Shown here: positions 1 through 10,573 of the stretch, in pieces | Layout: every line of letters begins with the position of its first letter | Position numbering within the stretch: the stretch's first letter is position 1 | From: Steinernema hermaphroditum | Taxonomy: Eukaryota > Nematoda > Chromadorea > Rhabditida > Steinernematidae | Assembly: GCA_030435675.1 (NCBI GenBank) | Contig: CM059621.1 | Location: forward strand, 12,338,001-12,402,000 | Reading direction: 5' to 3' | Length of the DNA: 64,000 nucleotides | Notes under the pieces: model-generated | What the model saw: only the letters and a program-made list of their open reading frames with translations | The model's database searches: none | Told to the model about the DNA's origin: nothing | Translations under genes and position numbers: made by a program

Positions 1-532
1 TGCAGCCGCGTTGGACGCATCTTCCGGTGATTTTCTGCTGGATAAGAAACAGTTAACACTGTAGTGCCTTACAATTAACATAACAATCAATCAACAGTAA
101 GAGGACACAAGAAGGTCGTAGACCCGTTTGTCACGACACTTTGCTGCTGTCCAATCTGCCATTTAGCCAGCACTCTGTTGACTTGATGCACTTAGCGCGA
201 GCATGTATTCGTGCCTATGTTGTTTGTGCCATTTTGTAAAGGCCTAATTACCCATGCTTGTAGGTCTTCCACCACGCAGAGCTCCACACCCCCTCAAACC
301 ATCGTCACGGCAAGACGTAACAGAAGTAGCAGCTTTTGGAGATTTTCAGGTGTGATCGACTTTCGAAGATTGGTCAGTGTCCATGATGTTGTGGAGAACA
401 GCCCCTCGCGTTCGACTTATGTTGCTGGAGCTAATAAATATTTAAGGGTTATCCGTGACAGAGTAGGGATCTGAGTGACATGAACAGTGTTTGATCAGTA
501 TTGAATAGGATCGGCTAAAGGCCATCACATAC

Positions 533-559
533 TTTTGCCCCCCCACGCGGGGGGCAAAA
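533..559. repeat. Perfect 11-bp GC-rich hairpin
   Basis: The arms 533-543 and 549-559 (TTTTGCCCCCC and its complement) are perfectly complementary around a 5-nt loop. The hairpin lies just upstream of two further inverted repeats. Confidence 0.85.
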
Positions 560-611
560 ATACGGTAATACGCACGGCCCAACGAAAAAATCCGCACGCG
601 CGGGGCAAAAT

Positions 612-679
612 GGTGGTTATACTCCGCGGCGAAGTATAACCACCCCCGTGCCCGCGGGGTACCCCGCGGAGTATAACCA
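612..679. repeat. Nested inverted repeats
   Basis: Two competing palindromes share one left arm. Arms 612-623 and 633-644 pair over 12 bp with a 9-nt loop. Arms 614-629 and 664-679 (TGGTTATACTCCGCGG) pair over 16 bp with a 34-nt loop. The shared arm means only one structure can form at a time. It could be a decayed mobile-element end or a structured element; the function is unknown. Confidence 0.85.
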
Positions 680-802
680 GGCGTTAACGGTTGAGCTGAT
701 TGGCCAGTGTATTTGTCAAACTTCTAAACATGACGTTGCTCTCATCAAATATCAGTGCAACCATGATACAACACAGAACATGTAACGCATCCAGGAAACC
801 CT

Positions 803-2395
803 CTAGGCACCAAGCGATCCGAAGAGAAGTTGAAGATTCCAGTCGGCCACGTCCTAAAGTAAAATCATGTGAGAAACAACCCAAAATCGATGACAAACCT
901 CTGGATCGAGTCCCACAATTGACAACCGAAGTATCACGTTCCAACCGTAAGTGAATGGATAATATAGAGAACCACGGCGTGTCACATGGACTCTCTGAAG
1001 CTTCAGGCGAGCGTTCTCAGTCGGATGAGCAATGAAAACACGACTGATTTCTTCGTTTCCGACCCACGATAGGCTCTCTGGAAACCGCTCCCGTTCGACT
1101 TCAATTTCCATTTCAATCCTGCTGTGTCCAATCGTGACATACTTGCCGTCTCCTTTCATCCAATCGTCGATGATGGTTTCAAACTTAACTTTATTGAAGA
1201 TCTTATACTAAAGATGTGTATTTAGTACAGTGATAAACAAATAGCACTTACCGACACATCGAGAGTAAGACAACGGCCATTTTTGCGCAGACAGAGCGAT
1301 CCAGTGTCGAAGTGATGCCTGATGGCGAAGGATCCACGGTGAAACGCCTTGAGCTGACAGTACTCATGCACGAGGCTATCCCAGATGTCTTCGGTTTCCA
1401 GGAGAATCGTTTTCTGTTTTGTGAAGTCGTTTCGAAATCCACCCTTCACTCGAAAACTGCCCAGAAGAAGTCCATTTCCATTTCTCCAATGCGCGATCAG
1501 CGACTGTGCCTGTTTAAGATTGTAATGCGCACACTGAAACAGAACTTTCATCAGAACATTCCACGATTATTGGGCTCACCTCTACGATAACTTTTCGTTC
1601 AATTAGCAAAGAGCATCGTCTTGATGGATGTCGAATTAAACCGTCTCTGGTCCCGTAAGCGTCCAAGAAATCCTTCAACAGCCCTTGGCCCAATGCAACG
1701 CTGAGATACATATCGGAACGCAACCACTTGTCGATTAAGGCTTTGACCAAATCGACGTCAATTAGTACATCGTCATAAAACGTTTGCAGAAATGTCCCTT
1801 CACTGGCATAGTCCTTCAAGTGGTCGCTGATAGAGCTGTCGGTGTGCCAAACGTTCTTTATCCGGAGCTGGTTAAAGGTTTTACGGAGAGCGTGGAGTAT
1901 CTTGGAACCGGTGTCCATCACAGACGGCGCAATACATTTGATTTCAAGAGAACTGAGGCTTCTTTCCAATGAGGCAACGGGCAAACTGATGATTCGAAGC
2001 ACTTTTTCCAGGGCGGTGACGGTTCGATCTTCGCAACGATCAAAAGAAGTGTCGATGCAAATGCTCTGAATCCAAGCGTATCGCCAGTTCTTGAAATCCC
2101 ATAATTCGGTAGATCCTTCGTAAACGAACTTGCGCTTGACGCAGAGTTGAATCTTCTCGTTTTGCTCCTTTTTCTTGGAATCATCAATGTCTGAATCATC
2201 GATTTCGCCCTCATCTTTGTACCGGATGTAGATGTGGATGTCCAAGAAGAACCGTTGATGCAAATGGTCTTCAGCCACGACTGCCCAAGTCTCCAGTTCG
2301 GGATTTCCGGTGGCGGCTTTCCTGATGGTCTTCAAGTCCTTCAAAGGGAGAAAATGGAGAAGACGGTCCACTAGCTCGTACGGTAGGTGATCCAT
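803..2395 (-). CDS. F-box protein, nematode type
   Basis: Likely substrate adaptor of an SCF ubiquitin ligase. The ATG is at 2395. Residues 1-40 form an F-box-like segment (MDHLPYELVDRLLHFLPLKD). The rest resembles the C-terminal domain of nematode F-box proteins, including FETIIDDWMKGDG. Model: exons 2395-1580, 1533-1252, 1207-899 and 853-803, with introns of 46, 44 and 45 nt, all in phase 0, giving about 485 residues. The first two introns have clear GTGAGC/GTAAGT donors. The last intron (donor GTTTGT) is less certain; read unspliced, the frame stops at 854. This family expands fast in nematodes and the substrate cannot be predicted. An F-box is the best reading, but it is short and was judged by eye. 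Confidence 0.75.
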
Positions 2396-2571
2396 GGCGA
2401 GTATCTAGAAATAATGAAAATTGAGAGAGAACACAACTAAACACGGCATAATTCACGAAGAGGACGGTGAATACCCGAAAGCCTGCGCCAATGTAGCCGG
2501 GAATCAGGGTGTAAATGACGGGGAGGCGAGGGCGGGGAGGTGGGGATCGTCGCGGGACCCGCCGGAAACTT

Positions 2572-2589
2572 GGAAATTTCGAAATTTCC
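2572..2589. repeat. 18-bp perfect palindrome upstream of F-box gene
   Basis: GGAAATTTCGAAATTTCC is perfectly self-complementary. It lies about 180 bp upstream of the F-box start codon, next to a GC-rich run (2520-2565). It could be a dimeric factor site; no factor can be named. Confidence 0.6.
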
Positions 2590-2991
2590 TTCACATAACG
2601 TCGAACGTATCGTGCATACTTTAGCGCGCAAAACTCTGATCTCCAGGCTCTGGCGAGCATTTTGCGCCTTGGATGTGAATTATAAATGTGAATTTTGAAC
2701 TCTGGAAAGTAGGCTAGTACTGATTTGGCTATTTGATGGCACTAAACTACAGGGAGAAAGGGTAAGTTTTTCACGCTAGATGATACTATGGTTCATCTTG
2801 TCGAATTTTATTCGCATAGCAACAGAAAATTTAGTAACTGTTTAGATTTGGTTCTACTTTTTCCATACATCAAGCTATAGAACAACATATACACAGATGG
2901 TATGTCTAACACAACAGTTATTGGCTATCGCCAATATTCAGATAGATCCAGTAAGTTACTGCAATGATGTCATTAGCTGAAAGGAGTCGCC

Positions 2992-4071
2992 TCAGAATTT
3001 CGTCACAGTTGTGGTCTTGGTTACACTTATGGTTTTCACAGTGGTTAGCATAGAGTTCACACGCCTTCTTACAGAGCTAAATTGCACACCGGTCAATCTC
3101 ATGGTTGTTCTTTGAACTCACGAGTTGATGATGATCGTTGATACCGCAAAAACTCCACATTCACTGATCCAGAGCATTGTGGTGATGATGTGTCGAGCGT
3201 AGGAATCGGGAAGGAAGTGCTCTCCCCAGAAGAACCACAAGAGGAAGGTCGCCTCGTAGACAAAGGAGACTATGGCTATCAACAGGATGCGAAGCTCCAT
3301 TTTAAAAGATTGAGCAGTTGCACTACTCTTTGACTTGTTGTTTCGTAACTTAATGAGTAGATGAATCGATAGTCAGTACCTTCATATCAGGTTACCTTCA
3401 TGAGAAACGAGAAGACGACACAGTAGAAGACAAGAACCACCGAGAGGATCGAGAAGTCAAGCGCGATTTCTACCTTCTTCAGAACCTCTGCCCCAGTTTC
3501 GTTCATGTAGAACCAGTAGATATACTGATGATTGCAACAGTAGCCAAACCCAAATCCAGGCACGAGAAACACGGCCAAATATCCAATGGCAACTGCCCAA
3601 GCAGCTGTCAGCACGAGCACGCTTATCGTGGAACACTTCTTGGGAGAGATGACCACGAAACAAAGGAGACGGTCGAAGGCCAGGGACAAGGAAAGGCCGA
3701 CGTAGAGGAACCAGGAAGACTGTAGAAGTCCTCCGAAGACCTGACTCATGAGTTCATTTCCCACAACCAGAAGCGCTCTCTCTTACCTTGTTCAGTGTCT
3801 CATCAAATAATGAGTCTGATAGGGTCATGATTCCTCCAACGAAAAACACAAAAAGCTGAGCCATGCAAGCCAAGCAGATGCATCGGATTATACGGTAGGT
3901 TGCCGTATGGTATTCGGAATTTTTGAACATTGTCTAAACCAGATAATGGTTGATAATGCACATCTGTGGGAGGTTTACCACAAAGAGGACGCCATTCATA
4001 AGAAACAGGATCGACGAGGTTACGATGTACAGTATTCCAGTGATGGTAACCACCGATGCCGGGGGTAACAT
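2992..4071 (-). CDS. Serpentine chemoreceptor, family 1 (copy A)
   Basis: Nematode seven-transmembrane chemoreceptor expected in sensory-neuron cilia. Model from ATG 4071: exons of 31, 49, 115, about 75 and 27 codons, with introns of about 45 nt, giving about 298 residues. TM1 is in exon 1, TM2 in exon 2, TM3-5 in exon 3, and TM6-7 in exon 4 (MELRILLIAIVSFVYEA onward). The DRY-equivalent after TM3 is DRL in LAFDRLLCF. The tail after TM7 is basic and then Thr-rich (SVRRRV, then TVKTISVTKTTTVTKF). The gene lies 1.5 kb downstream of its close paralogue B. The wider srt/srx/srv-like assignment is tentative because I cannot run a profile search. Confidence 0.82.
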
Positions 4072-4921
4072 CGTGTCGTCCACAGCTGGCGTGAAGACCA
4101 TGTGGGACTACACTAGATAGAGCGTTTGGACGAATGAAAAACTTTCCCTGATCCTTAATGTTTCTGTCCAGCCTCTTTTTCTTTGTTCTTTTGTCGGCTT
4201 CGGCCTTCTCACGAACGTACTGTGGGAACGCTTTTACACAATCCCATAAAAGAGTATGGTAAAGCACAAAAAATCAGAATTAAAACAGAAGATCACATCA
4301 TGCCATAGCTATACTGTGAGTACATGACGATAGCTGTAGTCGTTTGTGACCCTTTCGAAGTCCGTTTTCTCATGGAGTTTATGTTAGTCTATGAATGCGG
4401 TCTACATGCACTCAATATTGCCCAACGCAATTCTATCGAAACGCGAAGATCAGATCCAGAATTGTGTGACAATTGTTAAACGTTTTTGACCTTTATGTGA
4501 AGCTACGTCTGACCGTATGATCTTCGAAAATGAACGTGTCGCACACTTATCTGCTTCAAGAGTCACGGACAGAAGAGCCACGTTTGGGAAATGTGAAAAT
4601 ATTTCGCAGTGAGAAAAATTCCGCTCGCGTAACGTCAAGAAAAGCCTGAGGGATGTCCTGTTTCTAACGAAGTCGACGTTTTCTTAAGGTCGCAATTGAC
4701 GAGCAATCGCCTGCGCGAAATCAAAATCTACAACTCCGGATATCGTAACGTACATGCTACAAACCAGAACAAACCAAGATGATATTACCTTCAGATGGCA
4801 AGACAAAAAAGTCATGTTGGTCTATTCCTTTTATTTATTTATATATCCATCTATCGTTGCCGCACCCTGTTGAATAAACCTTGCTTGTGATAGATTGTGC
4901 GTAAATCACATCCTTTATATG

Positions 4922-4983
4922 TACCGGTCGCAAGGGTGGAAGTAGACAGACTGCTCTTTCTTCCTTGATGTCTGCGACCGGTA
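4922..4983. repeat. Inverted repeat, 11-bp stem, 40-nt loop
   Basis: TACCGGTCGCA at 4922-4932 pairs perfectly with its complement at 4973-4983. It lies in the gap between receptors A and B, which otherwise holds no gene. Confidence 0.7.
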
Positions 4984-5536
4984 AATCGGAGAATTCCCTC
5001 CAAATGATGCCTCGGAGTTTGCAAAACGAGACGAAAATGTTTACTAGACCCCGCTTACCCCACCATTCACTATTTGAAAGAAAAAAAAGTGAATTATTAT
5101 TTTAACACACCCTGCAGCTAGACGGAACAGTTCAGAAGAAGACGCATCACGACGCATGTGACCTGCTTCATGCTCTTCTGAAAATGGAATTAGAAATGTT
5201 GAAGTGTGAAATTAGATGCCTAGGATCTACACAACGCTATGACAAGGAGAGTCGAATGATCACATTCTCATTTACTGGCAAGTAGAAATTGCGAAGGAAC
5301 TAATAGATGATGTACTCTTCAGACAATGTTCTGTACAAAGGGAGTCAACGGGCTGCCATAAAATGAGCCAGACCATGTTCTTGATATTAGTGTTCATTTT
5401 ATGCTTGGTTATCGATACAGATCATGTTTTGAGTTTCAAGTGGTCACAATTTTGGCTAAAGGCATTAAAATGTACTACAACATTCTGTGATGCTAATTTT
5501 TCGATGATAACGAAGAGAACGGATCCGAGTGATATT

Positions 5537-6623
5537 TCATATTCGACTACTGCGCAGTCTAGTCACTGTGGTCACAGTAGTGGTCGTTGACGTCAAAAGC
5601 GTTCTCACACGTCTTCGGACAGACCTAAATTCATATCTTATAAAATGTCCTTATTGCCTTTCAAACATACGAATTGATGGTTACGGTTGACAAGGCGAAC
5701 TGGCCGCATTCTACGATCCATAGAAGTGTCGTCACAATGTGCCTATAGGAAGAGTCCGCGAGAAAATTAGATCCCCAGAAGAACCACAACAAATACGTGG
5801 CCTCGTATACGAAGGACACTATGGCGATTACGAGAATTCGGAGCTCCATTTTGAAGGACTGAGTATTCACATTATTCTTCAGATTCTTCTTTCGCATCTG
5901 AAGAAGGTTATTAAACTAGAAACGACAGCACTTTGTCAGTTACCTTCATGAGGAAGAAGAATACAGTACAGTAGAAGACAAGAACGAGGGACAATATGAC
6001 GAAATCGACGATGACCTCACTCTTCTTGAGGACGTCGGCTCCTGGCTCCACCATGTAGAACCAGTGTAGGAGTTGGTGGGTGCAGCAGTAGCCGAAACCA
6101 AATCCCGGAATGAGAAAGGCAACCAAATAGATAAGTGCAACGAGGAAGGAAGCTGCCAAGACTAGTGCGCTGACCACAGAACATTTCTTCGGAGAGATGA
6201 TAACAAAGCAAAGAAGACGATCGACAGCCAGGGAGAAGGAAAGCCCGAGATAGAGAAACCACGCGGACTGCAGGATAGCTCCAAAGATCTGAAGATCAGA
6301 TACGTTTCTGAGCTGTCAAGCATCAAGCACTTCTTTACCTTGTTGAGATGGTCCTCAAAAGTTGAATCTGTAAGTGTCATCACGCCTCCAATCATAAAAA
6401 TTGTGAGCTGAATCATGCAGGCCAAACAAATGTATCGGATAATACGGTACGTAGCCGTCTGATACTCGGAGTTCTTGAACATTATCTGAAAGGAGCCTGG
6501 TTAGTCTTGAGGAGATTACCGTAACCGTACCACAAAAAGAATTAAATTGAGAACAAAGAAGATCGAGGATAGGACGATGTAAAGCGCTCCCACAATGGTT
6601 ACCACAGACTCAGAAGCTGCCAT
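5537..6623 (-). CDS. Serpentine chemoreceptor, family 1 (copy B)
   Basis: Paralogue of the 2992-4071 gene, same strand. ATG at 6623; exons 6623-6531, 6485-6339, 6288-5944, 5897-5671 and 5624-5537 sum to 900 nt, giving 299 residues with all phases consistent. Seven hydrophobic segments are visible. TM3 ends in LAVDRLLCF, where DRL replaces DRY. The stretch ISPKKCS follows, and a Gly-rich GFGFGYCC loop is shared with A. The last exon gives SVRRRVRTLL and then a run rich in Thr and Val. Without the last intron the frame would stop at TM7, so the spliced tail is preferred. Ligand and G protein are unknown. Confidence 0.85.
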
Positions 6624-8410
6624 TGGATCGTATATCACCAAAGGCATGTGCATAGGACTACAACTGAGGCCGTATCATGTTCCTGTGATTTCTGCCCAAC
6701 CCATTCACACGAAACTCCTTTCGCGTTCCCCTCTCCCACAAAAGTATCGCGGGAATGGCGGCCTTTAAACTCACTGGCATTAAAAGAGTGCACTAAAAAG
6801 GTGGGACGATCGGATAGGTGTCCTTGGAAACTATGTGGAGGTTGCTAGAGTCTTTCGCGAACCCTACAATTGTAGCGCAAAGCAGTGACGTTGCCGTCTC
6901 ACCCAGGGCATTAGAAGAAATTCACGTGGGATCGTTTGAATTGACCCTAAAAAGGACCCATAGCGAAAAAGGGCTTATAAAAATTCTGAGAATTTTCCTA
7001 TACCTATATTTTTGGGACTATTGTACACCTCGATGAAATCGGCTTATCGGAAACGCAAGATTTTCGACGAAAGACACCCAGTAGATCTTAGAACACCGCA
7101 TTTAGTCGCACGGGAGAGTCTATCGCTTGTTTCATCGGTCGCCGCCACGACATCATTTGAGATCGTTAGCCTCTTTTATGACCGCACTGAGTTTCGCGGA
7201 TTAACTCTGTGAGGGTAGCAAACCTCGAAAAGATGCTTTTCCTGAAGTTCTGCGCGCCCTTGGACGGATATTTCCAGAAAGTGGTATCTACCTTTATTTT
7301 TTTTTGAAACATTGTTACCGTTATATTGGAGGTTTAGAATTTACGACCTTGTGAAGGGACTCGACTGACTCGCCTATGTATGCACGTAATTTTTTTTAGA
7401 AAAAACGCGAGATCTTCCTCGCAACGTTCAGAATAACTTTATTAAGCAGCGTCTGGGGGGATCGGCGGCTAGCCGACCGAGCAAATGGGAAATTTGTGAT
7501 TCACTGCTGTCAGATGACATGTACGGCGTAATAACATTGATTCAGGATCGTATTTCGTGTCCAGTTCGATGACTGGCTTTAAAATAGACAAGTTCAGCTG
7601 TTAACTGTGGCACCAGAGGAGTGATGTGAGGCACTAAAAAGTACACGTGACTTTTAACTGTTTTACAACCTTATTTTCATGGTGTGTCCGACAGATCCGC
7701 CACTCAAAAATCGCCATTGATGAAATCGTCACTGGAGTGTGTTCGTGCATGGGTTGAAACCCAGGCTTCGCTTAGGCTTAAGCTCATGTCTATGAATTTT
7801 AAGCATGCCGAAGGGCGAGCCTAGTCTTGTAAGCTTAGCATAAGGTGCAGAAAGTGGTTGCTCCTTTTCTGTTTGCAGTCTTTATCAGTGATCTCACTCA
7901 GAGTTTTTTTTTTGCAATCAGTGGCTATTCTGTCCGATCATGATTGAAATTAGAAGTTCACGTAACTTAGATCACATGAAAGCACGAATTTTGAGTTGTT
8001 TTTCGGCAAACCACGAAAAAGAGAGTAAAACTTGATGTAAGCCATGAATTTGTCGACTTGTGAACTTATCCAAAGCTTAGCCAGAGTATTTGCAGCAAAG
8101 AATGGATCTCATAAAATACCACAGAACGCTCCACTGTGTTGTTTGTAGGTTCTTGCTGAAGTTGTGTCCTAAAATCTTTTTGTGCACGTAACCTATAATG
8201 ATTTTCTGCGATTGAATTAGTCACATGGTGAACGATTCAATTTGGGAAAACCATTCATAGGGGAGCTAATCCACTTTTTGCCTCTTTGGCACATTTTCCT
8301 AGGCACATTCCACATTTATATGCAGCAGTAAGCTATGAAGTTTGGCTTGTTCTTTTTAGTCACCTATACAGAGGGAGATATAGTGCCTGTTTTTTACTTG
8401 AATCCGTGCC

Positions 8411-8625
8411 TATCTGTCGGGTTGTCCGTTCACTCTATCAGAAATGAGTTGAGTGAGCGGTCGTTCTCGACAGTTGCTGTTGACTCCCAGAAGACATGGA
8501 ACACCAAGAAGGCGAAGTTCAACCGTCTTGCCAAGAAGACCGTCACCACCGCCCGACCCCCGCACCGCCAGAAAAGCCACCACTGAAAGTCCGATGGCTC
8601 TCCACCCTGTTCGATGTGGATCGTA
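8411..8625 (+). repeat. Dispersed repeat family, copy 1
   Basis: Shares a core (ACTCT.TCAGAAATGA, then GTGAGCGGTCGTT), a later TGGAACAC segment and a GCCAAGAAG...GTCAC block with copies near 22785-22985 (same strand) and 34745-34955 (opposite strand). The class is unknown. Confidence 0.6.
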
Positions 8626-8944
8626 AGCATCTCCACCGCAATAGACCGCTTAGATGCTCGTACAAACTAATGGGATCGTTGACGTCGGTCTGATGCTACC
8701 CTCACCGCTGAAGCCAAATGAGAAGCAGTGCGATCCATGTCTTACTTGTTGCTTCATACGTGTGACGCCTTGCACTGTGTAAATCGTTCCTGCAGGCATA
8801 AAAACGGTTCTTTTTAAAACGAATTATCGAACGGAATACTGACTGAATTTCACAATTTTCTGGAGGCGTTTTGAAAACAATTTTATTGCACCAATAAAAA
8901 TAGTCCACCCCATGGTTTTATATTAATCTTCGTACTTTTTGAGA

Positions 8945-9010
8945 AGTCGAACATGGCAAAATTGAAGAGCTCCATTCTGGACACATGTACACATGGAAAC
9001 ATGATGGGCA
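8945..9010 (+). mobile_element. Orphan transposon fragment
   Basis: About 65 bp closely match 9488-9555 inside the fold-back element (AAAATTGAAGAGCTCCATTC, then GGACACATGT and GGAAACATGAT). It sits outside the element's terminal repeat, so it is a separate remnant or an older insertion of the same family. Confidence 0.65.
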
Positions 9011-9144
9011 CCTGGCCAGTAGTAGCCTCAAAATCAAATGTAAGCCGCATATCCAAGTATAAAAAATGGTACTCTATAAAATGATTTGAGTCGTTTAGTC
9101 GTAGGTCATACCCATTAAATTTATTTATAGATTATTTTTTAATA

Positions 9145-10571
9145 CACTGCTGGACAAAAGTATAGGCCACCCCCCTTATTCGGCAGTTTGGAGGGCTAGC
9201 GGCAACTTTTGAAAATACCGGCTACCCCACTGAAAAAGCGTCGCGAAAAACATAGGTTCCATGGGGAAAGACGAAATCCCTGGAAGAGAAAAAAATGTAA
9301 AAACATTCAAATAAATCTGAGACCCGTTTTCAGCTGGACAAAAGTATAGGCCACCCTAGACATTTACTTCGCATTTAATTCGTATTTAATTGGTAACAAG
9401 CTCTGTTTTCACTGTTATTTACTGGAACTGTGTTTCAAGGCTATTCTGTTGCAATGGGTGGAGGCGCGCGCCTTACAGAGCTCGAAAAGGACAAAATTGA
9501 AGAGCTCCATTCTGGACACATGTCCAAATGGAAACATGATAGGCAGATGGCCATACCCTCTTCGCTAACAGACTCCAAACCACGCAAAAGACCGTTTTCG
9601 GCGCCGCAGATTACATAAGAGTAAAAATTATACCATTTCAGTGCTTATAGGCATCACTCCCCCTTCAAAACTTAGAACCCCAACATGACCTGCATTCTTG
9701 TTCGGGTCCCAGAACGATCTGGAAGATAGAATTTTCAGCTGATTCCATCACTACCACGTTGTAGAGCGTATGCGAAAACCCCTTCCGGTTATCTTCTGCT
9801 AATTATCTAACATTACGGATGAAAGACAGCCGGGTTTTCCAAAATCTTTTGAAAAACGACCTTTTTCCATTGTAAATTCCATGTTACGAGATGTCCACAT
9901 TTACTCCGTTTTTCATCGGATAAAACCGAAGCAGGGGTTTTCGCATACGCTCTACAACGTGGTAGTGATGGAATAAGCTGAAAATTCCATCTTCCAGATC
10001 GTTCTGGGACCCGGACAAGAATGCAGGTCATGTTGGGGTTCTAAGTTTTGAAGGGGGAGTGATGCCTATAAGCACTGAAATGGTATAATTTTTACTCTTA
10101 TGTAATCTGCGGCGCCGAAAACGGTCTTTTGCGTGGTTTGGAGTCTGTTAGCGAAGAGGGTATGGCCATCTGCCTATCATGTTTCCATTTGGACATGTGT
10201 ACAGAATGGAGCTCTTAAATTTTGTCCTTTCCGACCTCTGTAAGACGCACACTTCGACCCATTGTAGCATAATAGCCTTGAAACACAGTTCCAGTAAATA
10301 ACAGTGAAAACAGGGCTTGTTACGACTTAAATACGAATTAAATGCGAAGAAAATGTCTAGGGTGGCCTATACTTTTGTCCAGCTGAAAACGGGTCTCAGA
10401 TTTATTTGAACGTTTTTACATCTGTTTTTCTTCCGGGGATTTCGTCTTTCCCCATGGAACCTATGTTTTTCGCGACGCTTTTTCAGTGGGGTAGCCGGTA
10501 TTTTCAAAAGTTGCCGCTAGCCCTCCAATCTGCCGAATAAGGGGGGTGGCCTATACTTTTGTCGAGCCGTG
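9145..10571. mobile_element. Fold-back transposon with Tc1/mariner-like ends
   Basis: The element is a near-perfect giant palindrome. The arms 9145-about 9785 and about 9931-10571 are about 640 bp each and differ at few sites; the spacer is about 150 bp. The ends read CACTGCTGGACAAAAGTAT and, inverted, CACGGCTCGACAAAAGTAT. Each end is flanked by TA (9143-9144 and 10572-10573), the target duplication expected of Tc1/mariner elements. Both arms encode a remnant of about 40 residues that begins MGGGARLTELEKDKIEELHS. This resembles the N-terminal DNA-binding helix region of Tc1-like transposases. No DDE catalytic region is present, so the element is non-autonomous. Expression of either strand would give a long hairpin RNA. 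Confidence 0.85.
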
Positions 10572-10573
10572 TA

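Larger units (their letters stand above)
1..802. other. Intergenic, no convincing gene; GC-rich hairpins
   Basis: I see no gene here. An open frame of 87 codons at 211-474 has no recognisable features. The stretch 533-679 is unusually G+C-rich and folds into several perfect hairpins, listed separately. Confidence 0.6.
6624..9142. other. Gene-free stretch with dispersed repeats
   Basis: The open frames here are short, overlapping and without recognisable motifs. The stretch holds one copy of a dispersed repeat (about 8411-8625) and a fragment resembling part of the fold-back transposon (about 8945-9010). Confidence 0.55.

Noticed and set aside
9813..10031. 72-codon minus-strand frame
   Set aside because: Lies in the spacer and right arm of the fold-back transposon and is not a gene.
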